DNA from: an uncultured Bacteroidales bacterium
GTDB taxonomy: Bacteria; Bacteroidota; Bacteroidia; Bacteroidales; UBA932
DNA length: 64,000 nucleotides
Direction: 5' to 3'
Assembly (NCBI GenBank): GCA_946415475.1
Contig: CAMKSQ010000006.1
Location: 1-64,000, forward strand
In this document: positions 24,301 through 31,544 of the stretch, in pieces
How the letters are laid out: every line of letters starts with the position of its first letter
Position numbering within the stretch: position 1 is the first letter of the stretch
Position numbers and translations under genes: made by a program
The notes under the pieces: generated by a model
Database searches by the model: none
What the model saw: only the letters and a program-made list of their open reading frames with translations
What the model was told of the DNA's origin: nothing

Positions 24301-25434
24301 ATGCTTGAAAATCCTTTTATACTGGAACCCTTCAAATCAAAAAAGTACTTTTGCGACCGGGAAAAAGAGTCGGAAGAAATCATCCGCAATATCACAAACG
24401 GGCGCAATACCACACTTATCTCACCTCGCAGGTTGGGTAAGACCGGATTAATATTCCGCGTGTTTGAGGAGATAAAGGAACGACAACTACCTTATGAAAC
24501 CATCTATGCAGATATCAGTGACACGCTCTCCCTAGAAGAATTCATAAAGGCCCTTTCTGATGCGGTTGTATCCAAACTAAAGAAACAGCATCGGATATCC
24601 GCCTTCTTCAAGTCCTTAAAAAGTGTCAGGCCATTACTTGGGTTAGACCCAATGACTGGTTCGCCTCAAGTCTCTTTTTCTTTTGCCGATGAGAATCAAC
24701 AACAGAACACATTAAAAGATGTTCTGGGTTATCTCGAGAGCTATCCGCAGATGATTGTCTTTGCCATTGACGAGTTCCAGCAAATACGGGAATACGAAGG
24801 TATTAACATGGAGGCAATCCTTAGGAAACATATCCAGCATCTGCACAATGTCCGATTCATCTACTGTGGTAGCAAGAAGCACACGATGACCGATATGTTC
24901 ACCAACGCCAAGAAGCCATTCTATGAGAGTACATCTTTTTGCTACCTGACGAAACTGCCCGTGAAGGTTTATGGCGCATTTATTCGGGAGAAGTTCGAAT
25001 CGGCCGGGAAAAGCATAGATGACGATTCTCTTGACTACATCCTGGAATGGACAAAAGTGCACACCTATTACACACAGCGTCTATGCAATGAAGTATTCTC
25101 ACTATCCGATAGCAAAGTCGACAGGGATATCGTGCTTAAGGCCATACAGACAATTCTTGACGGCGAGCGGGAGAGATTCAGGGAAATCCGACGGCTGATT
25201 ACACGTGCTCAATGGAAGATGCTCAGCGCGATTGCAAAGGAAGACAGCGTTTTGCAGATAACGTCTTCTGCATTCCTATCAAAATATGGCATCACCTCAG
25301 GACCAACGGCGTTAAGGAATATAAAAGCCCTTATTGAAAAAGAACTTGTTCTAGCCACTACCGAGGAAGACCGAACTTCGTATTCCGTATATAATGTGTT
25401 CCTGTCCAGATATTTAGCAATGGAGCAATATTAA
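24301..25434 (+). CDS. AAA family ATPase
   Basis: 377 residues of the ATPase group in which a Walker A (SPRRLGKTGL, 41-50) and Walker B (MIVFAIDEFQQI, D157-E158) are followed by a C-terminal winged-helix-like part (about 300-377, ITSSAFLSKYGITSGPTALRNI). The gene is more AT-rich than its housekeeping neighbours, which fits transfer. Such ATPases are common, often solitary, in Bacteroidota accessory regions; their role is mostly unknown, with some links to mobile elements and defence. Confidence 0.8.
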   Translation: MLENPFILEPFKSKKYFCDREKESEEIIRNITNGRNTTLISPRRLGKTGLIFRVFEEIKERQLPYETIYADISDTLSLEEFIKALSDAVVSKLKKQHRISAFFKSLKSVRPLLGLDPMTGSPQVSFSFADENQQQNTLKDVLGYLESYPQMIVFAIDEFQQIREYEGINMEAILRKHIQHLHNVRFIYCGSKKHTMTDMFTNAKKPFYESTSFCYLTKLPVKVYGAFIREKFESAGKSIDDDSLDYILEWTKVHTYYTQRLCNEVFSLSDSKVDRDIVLKAIQTILDGERERFREIRRLITRAQWKMLSAIAKEDSVLQITSSAFLSKYGITSGPTALRNIKALIEKELVLATTEEDRTSYSVYNVFLSRYLAMEQY

Positions 25435-25517
25435 TTCCACTGCTACTCATAGCCACTCTCCATATGAGGTCAAGTCGGGCATGACACATCAATTCAATGT
25501 AGAAACTCACTTTTACT

Positions 25518-26414
25518 CTAGTCTTGAAGAAAAGTTGCAAAAAAAGCAGCCATGGCGTCCCGGATTTCCGCAAAGCGGGGCGTGAATGAAAAGTTCTCAT
25601 CCAGATGCAGGGCATGCCGGGGTTCGGGGCAGGGATGGTGCTCGGCGGGAATTCCCAGGGAGACGGCTTTCTCATGGATAGCGTGTGTCCCGTAAAAATA
25701 GTCCGAAATGAGCTTGAATCTATTATTTAACGGATAGCCCTCTTCATAGGGGAGCATGGGATCCTCCACCGACTGGAAGGAGAGGATGGGCACAGACGCC
25801 CGTTCCAGGACGGAAAGGCTGTGAACGGCACCCCAGAGGTTGGCAACGGCACAGATGCGGTAAGCGCTCACGGGAGCGGGCCGATAGGCCATATTCAGGG
25901 CCGTGATGGCCCCCGCGCTGGTTCCGACCAGGAAGACCAGCTGCGGATTGATGCGCAGGCCTTCCCGGCCCAGCAGGTATGCCAGGGCGGCATCGGCATC
26001 CTCCAGTGCACGCATTTCGGCTTCCCGTACCTCCGCCTTCACCGGGTGAAAGCCCAGACGGTAGTTAATGGATGCCGCCACATAGCCCAGCGAGGCAAAA
26101 TAACGGCACCATGCGGTTTGCCCAAGTTCTTCCTTGTTGCCGATGAAGAAAGCCCCTCCGTGCATCATCAGAAGCAGTGGCCGGGTCTCCTGCATATCTC
26201 CCTCCGGCAGGTAAATGTCCATCTCCAAGGTGATGGGGGTCATCCATCCGGAGTGGAAAAGCAGTTTGAGTATGGCTTTCCGCTCGCCCACCGGCGTATG
26301 CGAATAATAGCCCTGCGCCGTAGCGTAGGGCACATTCCGTTCCACCGTCACCTCATACTTGGGCGTGGTGAAAGGCAGAGCCAAAAGCCATGAAACCAAC
26401 AGCGCGAGCATCAT
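25518..26414 (-). CDS. Alpha/beta hydrolase (esterase/acetylhydrolase type), exported or anchored
   Basis: 298 residues. An N-terminal hydrophobic stretch (2-16) suggests export or anchoring. The hormone-sensitive-lipase-like features are the oxyanion motif MMHGGAFF (84-90) and the nucleophile elbow GTSAGA (Ser166), with a likely acid in SVEDPMLPYEE and a late histidine. It probably cleaves a small ester; substrate unknown. It is convergent with the AAA ATPase. Confidence 0.8.
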   Translation of the reverse strand: MMLALLVSWLLALPFTTPKYEVTVERNVPYATAQGYYSHTPVGERKAILKLLFHSGWMTPITLEMDIYLPEGDMQETRPLLLMMHGGAFFIGNKEELGQTAWCRYFASLGYVAASINYRLGFHPVKAEVREAEMRALEDADAALAYLLGREGLRINPQLVFLVGTSAGAITALNMAYRPAPVSAYRICAVANLWGAVHSLSVLERASVPILSFQSVEDPMLPYEEGYPLNNRFKLISDYFYGTHAIHEKAVSLGIPAEHHPCPEPRHALHLDENFSFTPRFAEIRDAMAAFFATFLQD

Positions 26415-26443
26415 ATTGCAAATTCGAATTTATCTAAAAGGCC

Positions 26444-26740
26444 TCATATCACTTCAATGTAGAAACTCATTGGCCGGAAGCCGTCGTTGCAACTGATCAT
26501 GGCGCTCTGGGGATTCTTCATCCAGCCGTCGTAGAAGTTTCCCTCGCCCCGGGCCAGAGCCTCCACAAACTCTCTCATGGAGCCCCAGGCCGAAGGACAC
26601 ATCCCTTCAGGGCACTTGCCGTCAACTGAAATCCACTCCTGCCCCTCCGTCACATCGCAAGCGTGCTCAATAGGGTTCTCATATTTCGCCATCAAATCCG
26701 GATACGAAGCCTTCCGGACGGCAGTGATTCTGATTTTCAT
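26444..26740 (-). CDS. TIGR04076 family protein
   Basis: 98 residues from the ATG at 26740; the longer frame begins at a TTG between the promoter and the ATG. The small family has the pattern MKIRITAVRK, EHACDVTEGQEW, CPSAWGSMREFV and CNDGFRPMSFYIE, all present, with conserved cysteines that may bind metal. Function is unknown. A 17-base copy of its 3' end occurs near 25496. Confidence 0.75.
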   Translation of the reverse strand: MKIRITAVRKASYPDLMAKYENPIEHACDVTEGQEWISVDGKCPEGMCPSAWGSMREFVEALARGEGNFYDGWMKNPQSAMISCNDGFRPMSFYIEVI

Positions 26741-26764
26741 TGGAATTGCGATATATCTAACTTT

Positions 26765-26772
26765 CAAAGATA
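26765..26772 (-). promoter_or_regulatory. -7 box for the TIGR04076 gene
   Basis: TATCTTTG on the minus strand, 25 bases before the ATG. Confidence 0.55.
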
Positions 26773-26814
26773 ATCATTAGTCCTTACAAATTAAACTGCA
26801 AAAATTTGGTTTAG

Positions 26815-26934
26815 GGCAAGATGCCCCGCACCACCTGCAAGATGACTCCTGCAGGTCAGGAAGCCTTCAGCAATTACGTAGAAGCGCTGAAAGAATACCT
26901 TTCGTCCGGAGGGCCGGGTGGTCAACGGTTATGA
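26815..26934 (+). pseudogene. C-terminal fragment of a winged-helix regulator
   Basis: The frame GKMPRTTCKMTPAGQEAF then SNYVEALKEYLSSGG is close to the end of the intact regulator at 38849-39139 (GKMPRTTCRITPVGQKAF, SEYVDALKSYLSSG). The N-terminal DNA-binding part is missing. Its stop overlaps the end of the convergent HD-domain gene by six bases. Confidence 0.8.
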
Positions 26935-27549
26935 TTCTTCTGCGTAAACTGATTCAAAGAAGCCTCTGAGCAGCGGTTCGTCTTTTATCATCTCCCGCAG
27001 CTGCTGCAGGGGGGCCTCATTGGGCGAACCCGGAATCAGAAGGTGAAGATAGCCGCCTTCGGCATACTTCTCATGGAGATGTTCCAGCGTGCGGTTCCAG
27101 TGGCCTTCCTTGTCCAGTTCAGGGTAGTTGGAAAGGCCGAAGAGGACGGTCCGGCGAATGATGGTTTCAGGAACAATTAGCCGGTCTGCCTCGGCAACAA
27201 GACGGCCATAGATGCTCCTTGGAGGCGTTTTTGCCGATGCCCGGTGGTCTTCCGCAGCCTGGGCGATTGTCTCTATCTGCTCAGGTGAGAACCATTCGGA
27301 GAGCCGCTTGTCTTCGCGGATAATCCGTCCGCTTTCCAAATGGTGCGTTTTCCGGTCCACCGCAAGACCGAGGTCGTGACACGCCGCTGCCGTCAGGAGC
27401 ATCTCCTCATTGATATCATACTGCTTGCCCATCGACAGGGCACGCTCAATGACCGTCAGTGCGTGGTCTTCCCGATGCGCCTTATCAAAGGCCGCATACC
27501 CAGGAATGACTTCATTATAAATGTAGTTCCTCAGGCTTTCTCTTATCAT
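26929..27549 (-). CDS. HD-domain phosphohydrolase
   Basis: 206 residues from the ATG at 27549, 22 bases after the XRE gene stop; a longer frame would overlap that gene. HD motifs are in order: His in AHREDHALTV, the HD pair in AACHDLGLAVD, and EDHRASAKTPP. Such proteins hydrolyse nucleotides or other phosphate esters with metal. The SIYGRLVAEADRL segment is typical of small HD hydrolases. Substrate unknown. Confidence 0.8.
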   Translation of the reverse strand: MIRESLRNYIYNEVIPGYAAFDKAHREDHALTVIERALSMGKQYDINEEMLLTAAACHDLGLAVDRKTHHLESGRIIREDKRLSEWFSPEQIETIAQAAEDHRASAKTPPRSIYGRLVAEADRLIVPETIIRRTVLFGLSNYPELDKEGHWNRTLEHLHEKYAEGGYLHLLIPGSPNEAPLQQLREMIKDEPLLRGFFESVYAEES

Positions 27550-27571
27550 GCAGAAAAGTTCTGAATTCTTA

Positions 27572-28012
27572 TTATTTAGCGTTCTTTCTATGCTTGTAGC
27601 CTTCAACGAAATCGCTTGTCTTTATATTCGGATCAAGATTTTCCCCTGCAGAATCACTTAGGTATTGGTGGCGGTAGGTTACAGTTGCACCATAGCCACC
27701 AACGTAGGTAAGGGCCGATTTGACCAGATCTATACTCAAGGCGTTTTCCAGACGGGCAATGGTCTCAAGCGTCATATTAGAACTGCCCTTCAGTAAGTTG
27801 GAAACATACTGCTGCGTACAACCCATACGCTTGGCCAATTCAACTTGTGTGATGGACTGGTCGTCCATTGCACGCAGTACCTGAAGAGTAATATACCGAG
27901 CGTACTTGAGCCAATATTCGTTGTCTCTGCGCCACTGCGCATCCTCACGCCAGCGTGATGGTGTTGGAGACTGATGTGCCTCCAGAAATTCAATTGCCCT
28001 GCTCATTGTCAT
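27572..28012 (-). CDS. XRE-family helix-turn-helix protein, antitoxin-like
   Basis: 146 residues from the ATG at 28012, which overlaps the stop of a 16-codon frame by four bases. The helix-turn-helix VELAKRMGCTQQYVSNLLKGS lies near residues 55-75, in the middle of the protein, with a charged N-terminal extension as in some HigA-like antitoxins. Two 14-bp palindromes over its promoter suggest autorepression. The matching toxin appears to be lost. Confidence 0.75.
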   Translation of the reverse strand: MTMSRAIEFLEAHQSPTPSRWREDAQWRRDNEYWLKYARYITLQVLRAMDDQSITQVELAKRMGCTQQYVSNLLKGSSNMTLETIARLENALSIDLVKSALTYVGGYGATVTYRHQYLSDSAGENLDPNIKTSDFVEGYKHRKNAK

Positions 28013-28059
28013 ACTTCTACCCACAGCCGTTTATCTTCAAGAATCTTATCAAACGTCAT
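28009..28059 (-). pseudogene. Possible 5' remnant of a toxin gene upstream of the XRE gene
   Basis: ATG opens MTFDKILEDKRLWVEV and stops with TGA overlapping the XRE ATG. The spacing and four-base overlap are those of a toxin-antitoxin operon, and the residues look like the start of a longer protein. It could instead be a short leader peptide. Family not proven. Confidence 0.4.
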
Positions 28060-28074
28060 ACATCATCATTTTCG

Positions 28075-28116
28075 CAAAGATAAAAACAATATTTGTATTG
28101 TACAATATTTATATTG
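28075..28116 (-). promoter_or_regulatory. Promoter and paired operators of the XRE gene
   Basis: -7 box TATCTTTG on the minus strand (28075-28082). Two 14-bp palindromes, CAATATTTGTATTG (28087-28100) and CAATATTTATATTG (28103-28116), are 16 bases apart and cover the place of the -33 element. They are candidate sites for the XRE protein itself. Confidence 0.6.
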
Positions 28117-28127
28117 TCTTTCCCGGA

Positions 28128-28185
28128 ATAGAAAGACACTGACTGACAGAAATGTTTCAGTAATGTTACACTAAAGAACGAATCC
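28128..28185. repeat. Conserved arm sequence upstream of tRNA-end repeat B
   Basis: Matches 23343-23400 over most of its length, including GAAAGACAC, GACTGAC, ATGTTTC and AATGTTAC. A GGTTAGTG block follows just before the tRNA-end repeat, as in copy A. Confidence 0.65.
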
Positions 28186-28234
28186 AGGTTGGCAACTATT
28201 TGACATTCAATTGGTTCAGTCCAATGGTTAGTGC

Positions 28235-28249
28235 TCCCGCCCGAGGCAC
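28235..28249 (+). other. tRNA-Leu 3'-end repeat B (attachment-site copy)
   Basis: TCCCGCCCGAGGCAC, followed by GAAAAAAGACCGG as in copy A. The hairpin after it has decayed (GTCTTATTTT), as has the downstream GGGGG block, so this is probably an older junction. Confidence 0.78.
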
Positions 28250-28387
28250 GAAAAAAGACCGGCCAGTTCAGTCTTATTTTATGCCTAATATCTTCGATAC
28301 ACTGGGGGTCGGGGCAGAATAGGCCTGTTTTGCACCGCAAACCGATCAATCACATTTATCAAATGCTAAGATACTACTTTTCTTTGG

Positions 28388-28548
28388 GCGCATTTGGCGC
28401 AGGTCAGTTTTTGTGTGGGTGACCGGCGCCAGGAATGTGGCTTGTACGCGCTACAGTGGCGCCGGTCAGGGCACTTTCAGCTGACCTGCGCCACTGCAGC
28501 TACCGACCTGCGACATGTAGCCGACAAAACCAAGAGGAATGCCGTAAA
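28388..28548. repeat. Dispersed palindromic element, copy 1
   Basis: GGCGCAGGTCAG (28396-28407) pairs with CTGACCTGCGCC (28481-28492), and GACCGGCGCC (28421-28430) pairs with GGCGCCGGTC (28458-28467) inside it: a long two-step stem-loop. Both flanks, including GTAGCCGACAAAACC, match copy 2 at 37901-38033. Resembles a MITE or structured RNA. There is no gene in 28060-28705. Confidence 0.8.
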
Positions 28549-28605
28549 TTCAAGGAATAGTCCAGACCACAAACAGTTACTGGTGGCGAAAGCCATAGTG
28601 GTACG

Positions 28606-28631
28606 AAAATCCCTTGGCCCGAAACGGCCGT
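28606..28631 (+). other. Internal tRNA-Leu fragment
   Basis: 26 bases identical to 21424-21449 of tRNA-Leu (anticodon 3' side and variable arm: AAAATCCCTTGG then CCCGAAACGGCCGT). No other tRNA part follows. It is too long for chance and marks a second kind of junction in the island. Confidence 0.85.
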
Positions 28632-28682
28632 TCTCCAAATTTAGCCACACGCACTATCCAAAAGAGGCTTTTGGAGGAGTTA

Positions 28683-28713
28683 TTGGATTTGATTCCCAAA
28701 ATACGTACTTTTG
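28683..28713 (+). promoter_or_regulatory. Promoter of the membrane protein gene
   Basis: TTG (28683-28685), 20 bases, TACTTTTG (28706-28713), then 24 bases to the ATG. Confidence 0.6.
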
Positions 28714-28737
28714 TAAAGACAATGTAACTTACAGAAT

Positions 28738-29529
28738 ATGAATGTTCCTGTTTTGCTTCCAGATTATATGCAGCCGTGGATGACAGATCCCCGTTCCTGG
28801 ATGGTTTTGCTCATCGTAGGAATTGTAGCGGCAATCCTCATGTGGTATCGTAATTACTGGGTCAATGCAATAGGAATAGTATTGAATATTGCATTGATTG
28901 CAGCTTTGGGATGGTATGTTTGTGCGATGGGCTACTGGGAGGGTAGCTGGTTCCTTGCCCGATCTCCGGAGCAACCCCTATGGAATTGGATTCTTAGAAT
29001 AGCCCTCATAATACTGTATCCGGCCATATCACTCATCTTCCGTCCTGGCCCACACGGAAAGAATGTACATCCGGACAGCACAAAGATGCGCTGGGGCCAG
29101 TTTAACATGCTGGTCATCGTTATTTGCCTGTCGTACCTCGCCAGTGTTCTAATGATGCATTTCTGGGAACGCAACGTATGGAGTGTTGTGGCATTTGTCG
29201 CTCTCCCCGTTCTCTATATGCTTGTCCTCCTAGGAAAGGCACATGTAAACTTCTCTTCTTTATTTACGTGCATCCCAGCAAGCATAGTTGCTTCGCTGAC
29301 CCTTGTTGGGGTAATGAGACAATCCACCGCCGTGTCGGCGATATTTGCCTACATTATTTATGGAATAGTTCTGGTTGCTGTTATCGTTGCCTTTGCCAAG
29401 ATTGGCAGTGCACTCGGCCTTGATAAGGAAACCAAGACCATCGGTACGTCTTCTTCAGGAGGAACAAATACTTTTGACGTACGCGCATTCGGCCAAGCTC
29501 TGGAGTATGTCCGAAAACACGGATGGTAG
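28738..29529 (+). CDS. Polytopic membrane protein of unknown function
   Basis: 263 residues with about seven membrane helices (near 21-40, 44-64, 84-104, 123-142, 147-165, 172-190, 200-222) and a soluble C-terminal tail (SSSGGTNTFDVRAFGQALEYV). No family recognised. It is more AT-rich than the chromosome around it and is the only gene in the third cassette of the tRNA-Leu island. Confidence 0.65.
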   Translation: MNVPVLLPDYMQPWMTDPRSWMVLLIVGIVAAILMWYRNYWVNAIGIVLNIALIAALGWYVCAMGYWEGSWFLARSPEQPLWNWILRIALIILYPAISLIFRPGPHGKNVHPDSTKMRWGQFNMLVIVICLSYLASVLMMHFWERNVWSVVAFVALPVLYMLVLLGKAHVNFSSLFTCIPASIVASLTLVGVMRQSTAVSAIFAYIIYGIVLVAVIVAFAKIGSALGLDKETKTIGTSSSGGTNTFDVRAFGQALEYVRKHGW

Positions 29530-29608
29530 TAAAACAGCAGGGGTCCGATCTTGTGTTTTCTGCATAACCGGCTAAAACAACTCAAGATAGCCACCGATTC
29601 GTATACCA

Positions 29609-29621
29609 CCGCCCGAGGCAC
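29609..29621 (+). other. tRNA-Leu 3'-end repeat C (right end of island)
   Basis: CCGCCCGAGGCAC followed by a perfect terminator and the GGGGGCCTAATCCCC block. As the last copy before ordinary genes it is the best candidate for the right junction. Confidence 0.75.
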
Positions 29622-29627
29622 GAAAAC

Positions 29628-29652
29628 AGACCGCTGATTGGCGGTCTTTTTT
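29628..29652 (+). terminator. Terminator after tRNA-end repeat C
   Basis: AGACCGC and GCGGTCT around a short loop, then a T run. Probably the original terminator of tRNA-Leu, or a copy of it. Confidence 0.8.
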
Positions 29653-29695
29653 CATGCCTAACAATTTGATTTACTGGGGGCCTAATCCCCAGAAT

Positions 29696-30520
29696 TTATG
29701 CCTTTTCCGCCGGCACCTGGATGATAGTCAGCCACTTCTCGGGGTCTTCCTGATTCCAGACGCCATCCACGTAGACGGCTCTAGGGGCATCGGCCACTTT
29801 CCAGCCTTCTTTCTCCATCCAGGCAAAAAGGTCGATGTAATTCTGGTACAGGCGGTCGTAAGGGCCATAGACTTTCATACATACGGCCGTCGGCACTTCT
29901 GGAACATCCTTGAACTTGATGATTGCCGAGTCTTTCCCTTTGGCGGTGACTCTCTCGCAGTACTCGATGTCGATGTCCTTTGGCTTGTAGCCGCCGTGCT
30001 CGATGGTGTAGCAGTAACCGGGCTCCGGGCATTCGCAGCCCAGGCGGGCCATTTCAGGGCCGATAACCTCATAGCAGAGTCGGCCCAAATCGTCGAATGA
30101 GGGAATGGTTGTACGATGGCTGGCCACAATGATGGCAGGCAGGCTTTCAATAGTGATCTTTTCCATTTTCTTGAGTTTCTTTTGGGAAGCCATCATCGCC
30201 TTGAGCTGCGCTTTGCGGGCATTTAGCTGCCTTAGTTCTTCTTCGCATACGCGAATCTTCTCTTCCAGCGCCTCGATGCTTGGAACGTGAGTATCGTCCT
30301 CATAGAGGTCGCGAATCTCCTCCAGACTAAATCCCATCCCCTTGAGGGACAGGATAGCTTGCATCTTCTGAAACTGGTCTACACTGTAGTAGCGGTACCC
30401 GGTATCCCGGTCCACGATCTCCGGCACGAGCAGGTCTATCTCCTCATAATGCCGGAGCGTCCGTACCGTAACGCGGCAAAGGCGTGAAAACTCCCCGATT
30501 TTTAATCTGTTTGTCTTCAT
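29696..30520 (-). CDS. MerR-family regulator with GyrI-like ligand domain
   Basis: 274 residues. The N-terminal MerR winged helix (about 1-70, IGEFSRLCRVTVRTLRHYEEIDLL) is followed by a coiled coil (about 80-120) and an AraC-effector/GyrI-like small-molecule domain (about 125-270). This layout is that of multidrug-responsive activators such as BmrR. A dyad in a long promoter spacer upstream fits control of its own gene. Its 3' end abuts the right end of the tRNA-Leu island. Confidence 0.87.
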   Translation of the reverse strand: MKTNRLKIGEFSRLCRVTVRTLRHYEEIDLLVPEIVDRDTGYRYYSVDQFQKMQAILSLKGMGFSLEEIRDLYEDDTHVPSIEALEEKIRVCEEELRQLNARKAQLKAMMASQKKLKKMEKITIESLPAIIVASHRTTIPSFDDLGRLCYEVIGPEMARLGCECPEPGYCYTIEHGGYKPKDIDIEYCERVTAKGKDSAIIKFKDVPEVPTAVCMKVYGPYDRLYQNYIDLFAWMEKEGWKVADAPRAVYVDGVWNQEDPEKWLTIIQVPAEKA

Positions 30521-30548
30521 AACAACTGTGCACTTTTGTTATTTGCCG

Positions 30549-30585
30549 CAAAGATAATACGTGACGTAGGGTACGAGTCAAGAGA
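30549..30585 (-). promoter_or_regulatory. MerR-type promoter with operator
   Basis: On the minus strand TTG, a 22-base spacer and TATCTTTG (30549-30556). The spacer contains the near-dyad TGACGTAGGGTACGAGTCA (plus strand 30562-30580) with the core CGTA-CCC-TACG. A stretched spacer with a dyad in it is the usual MerR operator layout. Confidence 0.55.
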
Positions 30586-30600
30586 AAAATGAAAAAAGTA

Positions 30601-30798
30601 TCAGCAATTCAGGCTCAAGCTGCGAAAGAATGAATAATATGCTTTGCCGGGCTCAATAACCCTACCCTGATACGACTTGCTGTTGTACCCTTCCGAGTAG
30701 ATCCTGTCGAAATCCCCATCATACTTGTCATAGATTTGCTTATGTAATGGGAGGACATGATCCTTAACGCAATCTATAGCCTCTTTTTTATAACCCAT
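30601..30798 (-). CDS. Small hypothetical protein or remnant
   Basis: 65 residues (KEAIDCVKDHVLPLHK, then YDGDFDRIYSEGYNSKS) with protein-like composition. It starts 21 bases after the PNPOx gene stop and could be the last gene of that operon. It may equally be a fragment of a larger protein. No family recognised. Confidence 0.35.
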   Translation of the reverse strand: MGYKKEAIDCVKDHVLPLHKQIYDKYDGDFDRIYSEGYNSKSYQGRVIEPGKAYYSFFRSLSLNC

Positions 30799-30819
30799 CT
30801 GATGAGATTGTTGCTGAAT

Positions 30820-31542
30820 CTAAAGAACGAAACTTCTCGGATAGAAATCGCTGTAGAAGCGGCCGTCGGTGGCGGTGAATTTGAGGACACAGTAGTTGGG
30901 GTCGGTGACGCCGCCGGGGTAGTACTGCGTGTCACCCTTGCGCCAAATCATTTCCTTCGAAGCGGCATCAGTGAGCACCTCCATCGTGCCTCTGAGCATC
31001 ATGCCCTTAAATCCTTTGGCATCGCAGAAATAGATGCAGGCTTTGGGGTTGGCCTTGTAGTGGGCTACCCGCAGTGAGAAGGTGTTGGTGGTAAAATAGA
31101 ACACCTTGATGCCCTCACGCTTGCGCGGAGCCAGCATGGCCTTGGTGCAGGGATAACCCTCATTATCTACTGATGAGATGTAAGCAATGGGCAGCGTGTC
31201 GGACATCCGGGCGATGAGGTCCTTGACGCCAGCCAGGGCCGGATTTTCAGGTGTGTCCCCGCCGATGGCCAACGACTTTTGCCAACGCTTCAGGTGCGGG
31301 AAATACATCTTCATCTGGCCGATGTATTCTTCCTTCGTAATGGGCTGGGGAAGGCCTTTGTTCACCTCATCGACAAACTGGGCGCAGTGCTCTATCATTT
31401 CTTCCATGGTGCATTCCTGCAGGAATTTGCCATCTTTGTAGCAGTACATGCAGTAGTCTTCGTTCTTGCTGCCGTCGGCATTGGTGCCCAGCACCTGGTC
31501 GTTCAGCGGCATGCCGCAGCTCTGGCAAAATTTCATTTCCAT
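30820..31542 (-). CDS. Zinc-ribbon and pyridoxamine 5'-phosphate oxidase-like fusion protein
   Basis: 240 residues. Residues 1-85 are a zinc-ribbon domain (CQSCG, Cys6/Cys9, and CMYC, Cys31/Cys34, followed by EECTMEEMIEHCAQF-type helix). Residues 100-240 are a split-barrel FMN-binding domain of the PNPOx/general-stress type (PIAYISSVDNEGYPCTKAM, VFYFTTNTFSLRVAHYK). Probably a cytoplasmic flavin reductase or flavin-binding stress protein. It starts two bases after the preceding flavodoxin-domain gene, so they are likely co-translated. Confidence 0.85.
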   Translation of the reverse strand: MEMKFCQSCGMPLNDQVLGTNADGSKNEDYCMYCYKDGKFLQECTMEEMIEHCAQFVDEVNKGLPQPITKEEYIGQMKMYFPHLKRWQKSLAIGGDTPENPALAGVKDLIARMSDTLPIAYISSVDNEGYPCTKAMLAPRKREGIKVFYFTTNTFSLRVAHYKANPKACIYFCDAKGFKGMMLRGTMEVLTDAASKEMIWRKGDTQYYPGGVTDPNYCVLKFTATDGRFYSDFYPRSFVL

Positions 31543-31544
31543 AA

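Noticed and set aside
25358..25675. 105-residue minus frame between the AAA ATPase and hydrolase genes
   Set aside because: It overlaps the ends of both convergent genes; only the 17-base copy of the TIGR04076 gene end inside it seems meaningful.
28056..28349. 97-residue minus frame across the tRNA-end repeat B
   Set aside because: It would read through the attachment repeat, its arms and the XRE operators.
21475..29621. Prophage or ICE with its own integrase
   Set aside because: No tyrosine or serine recombinase, relaxase, portal or capsid gene is visible; only the attachment-type repeats support mobility.
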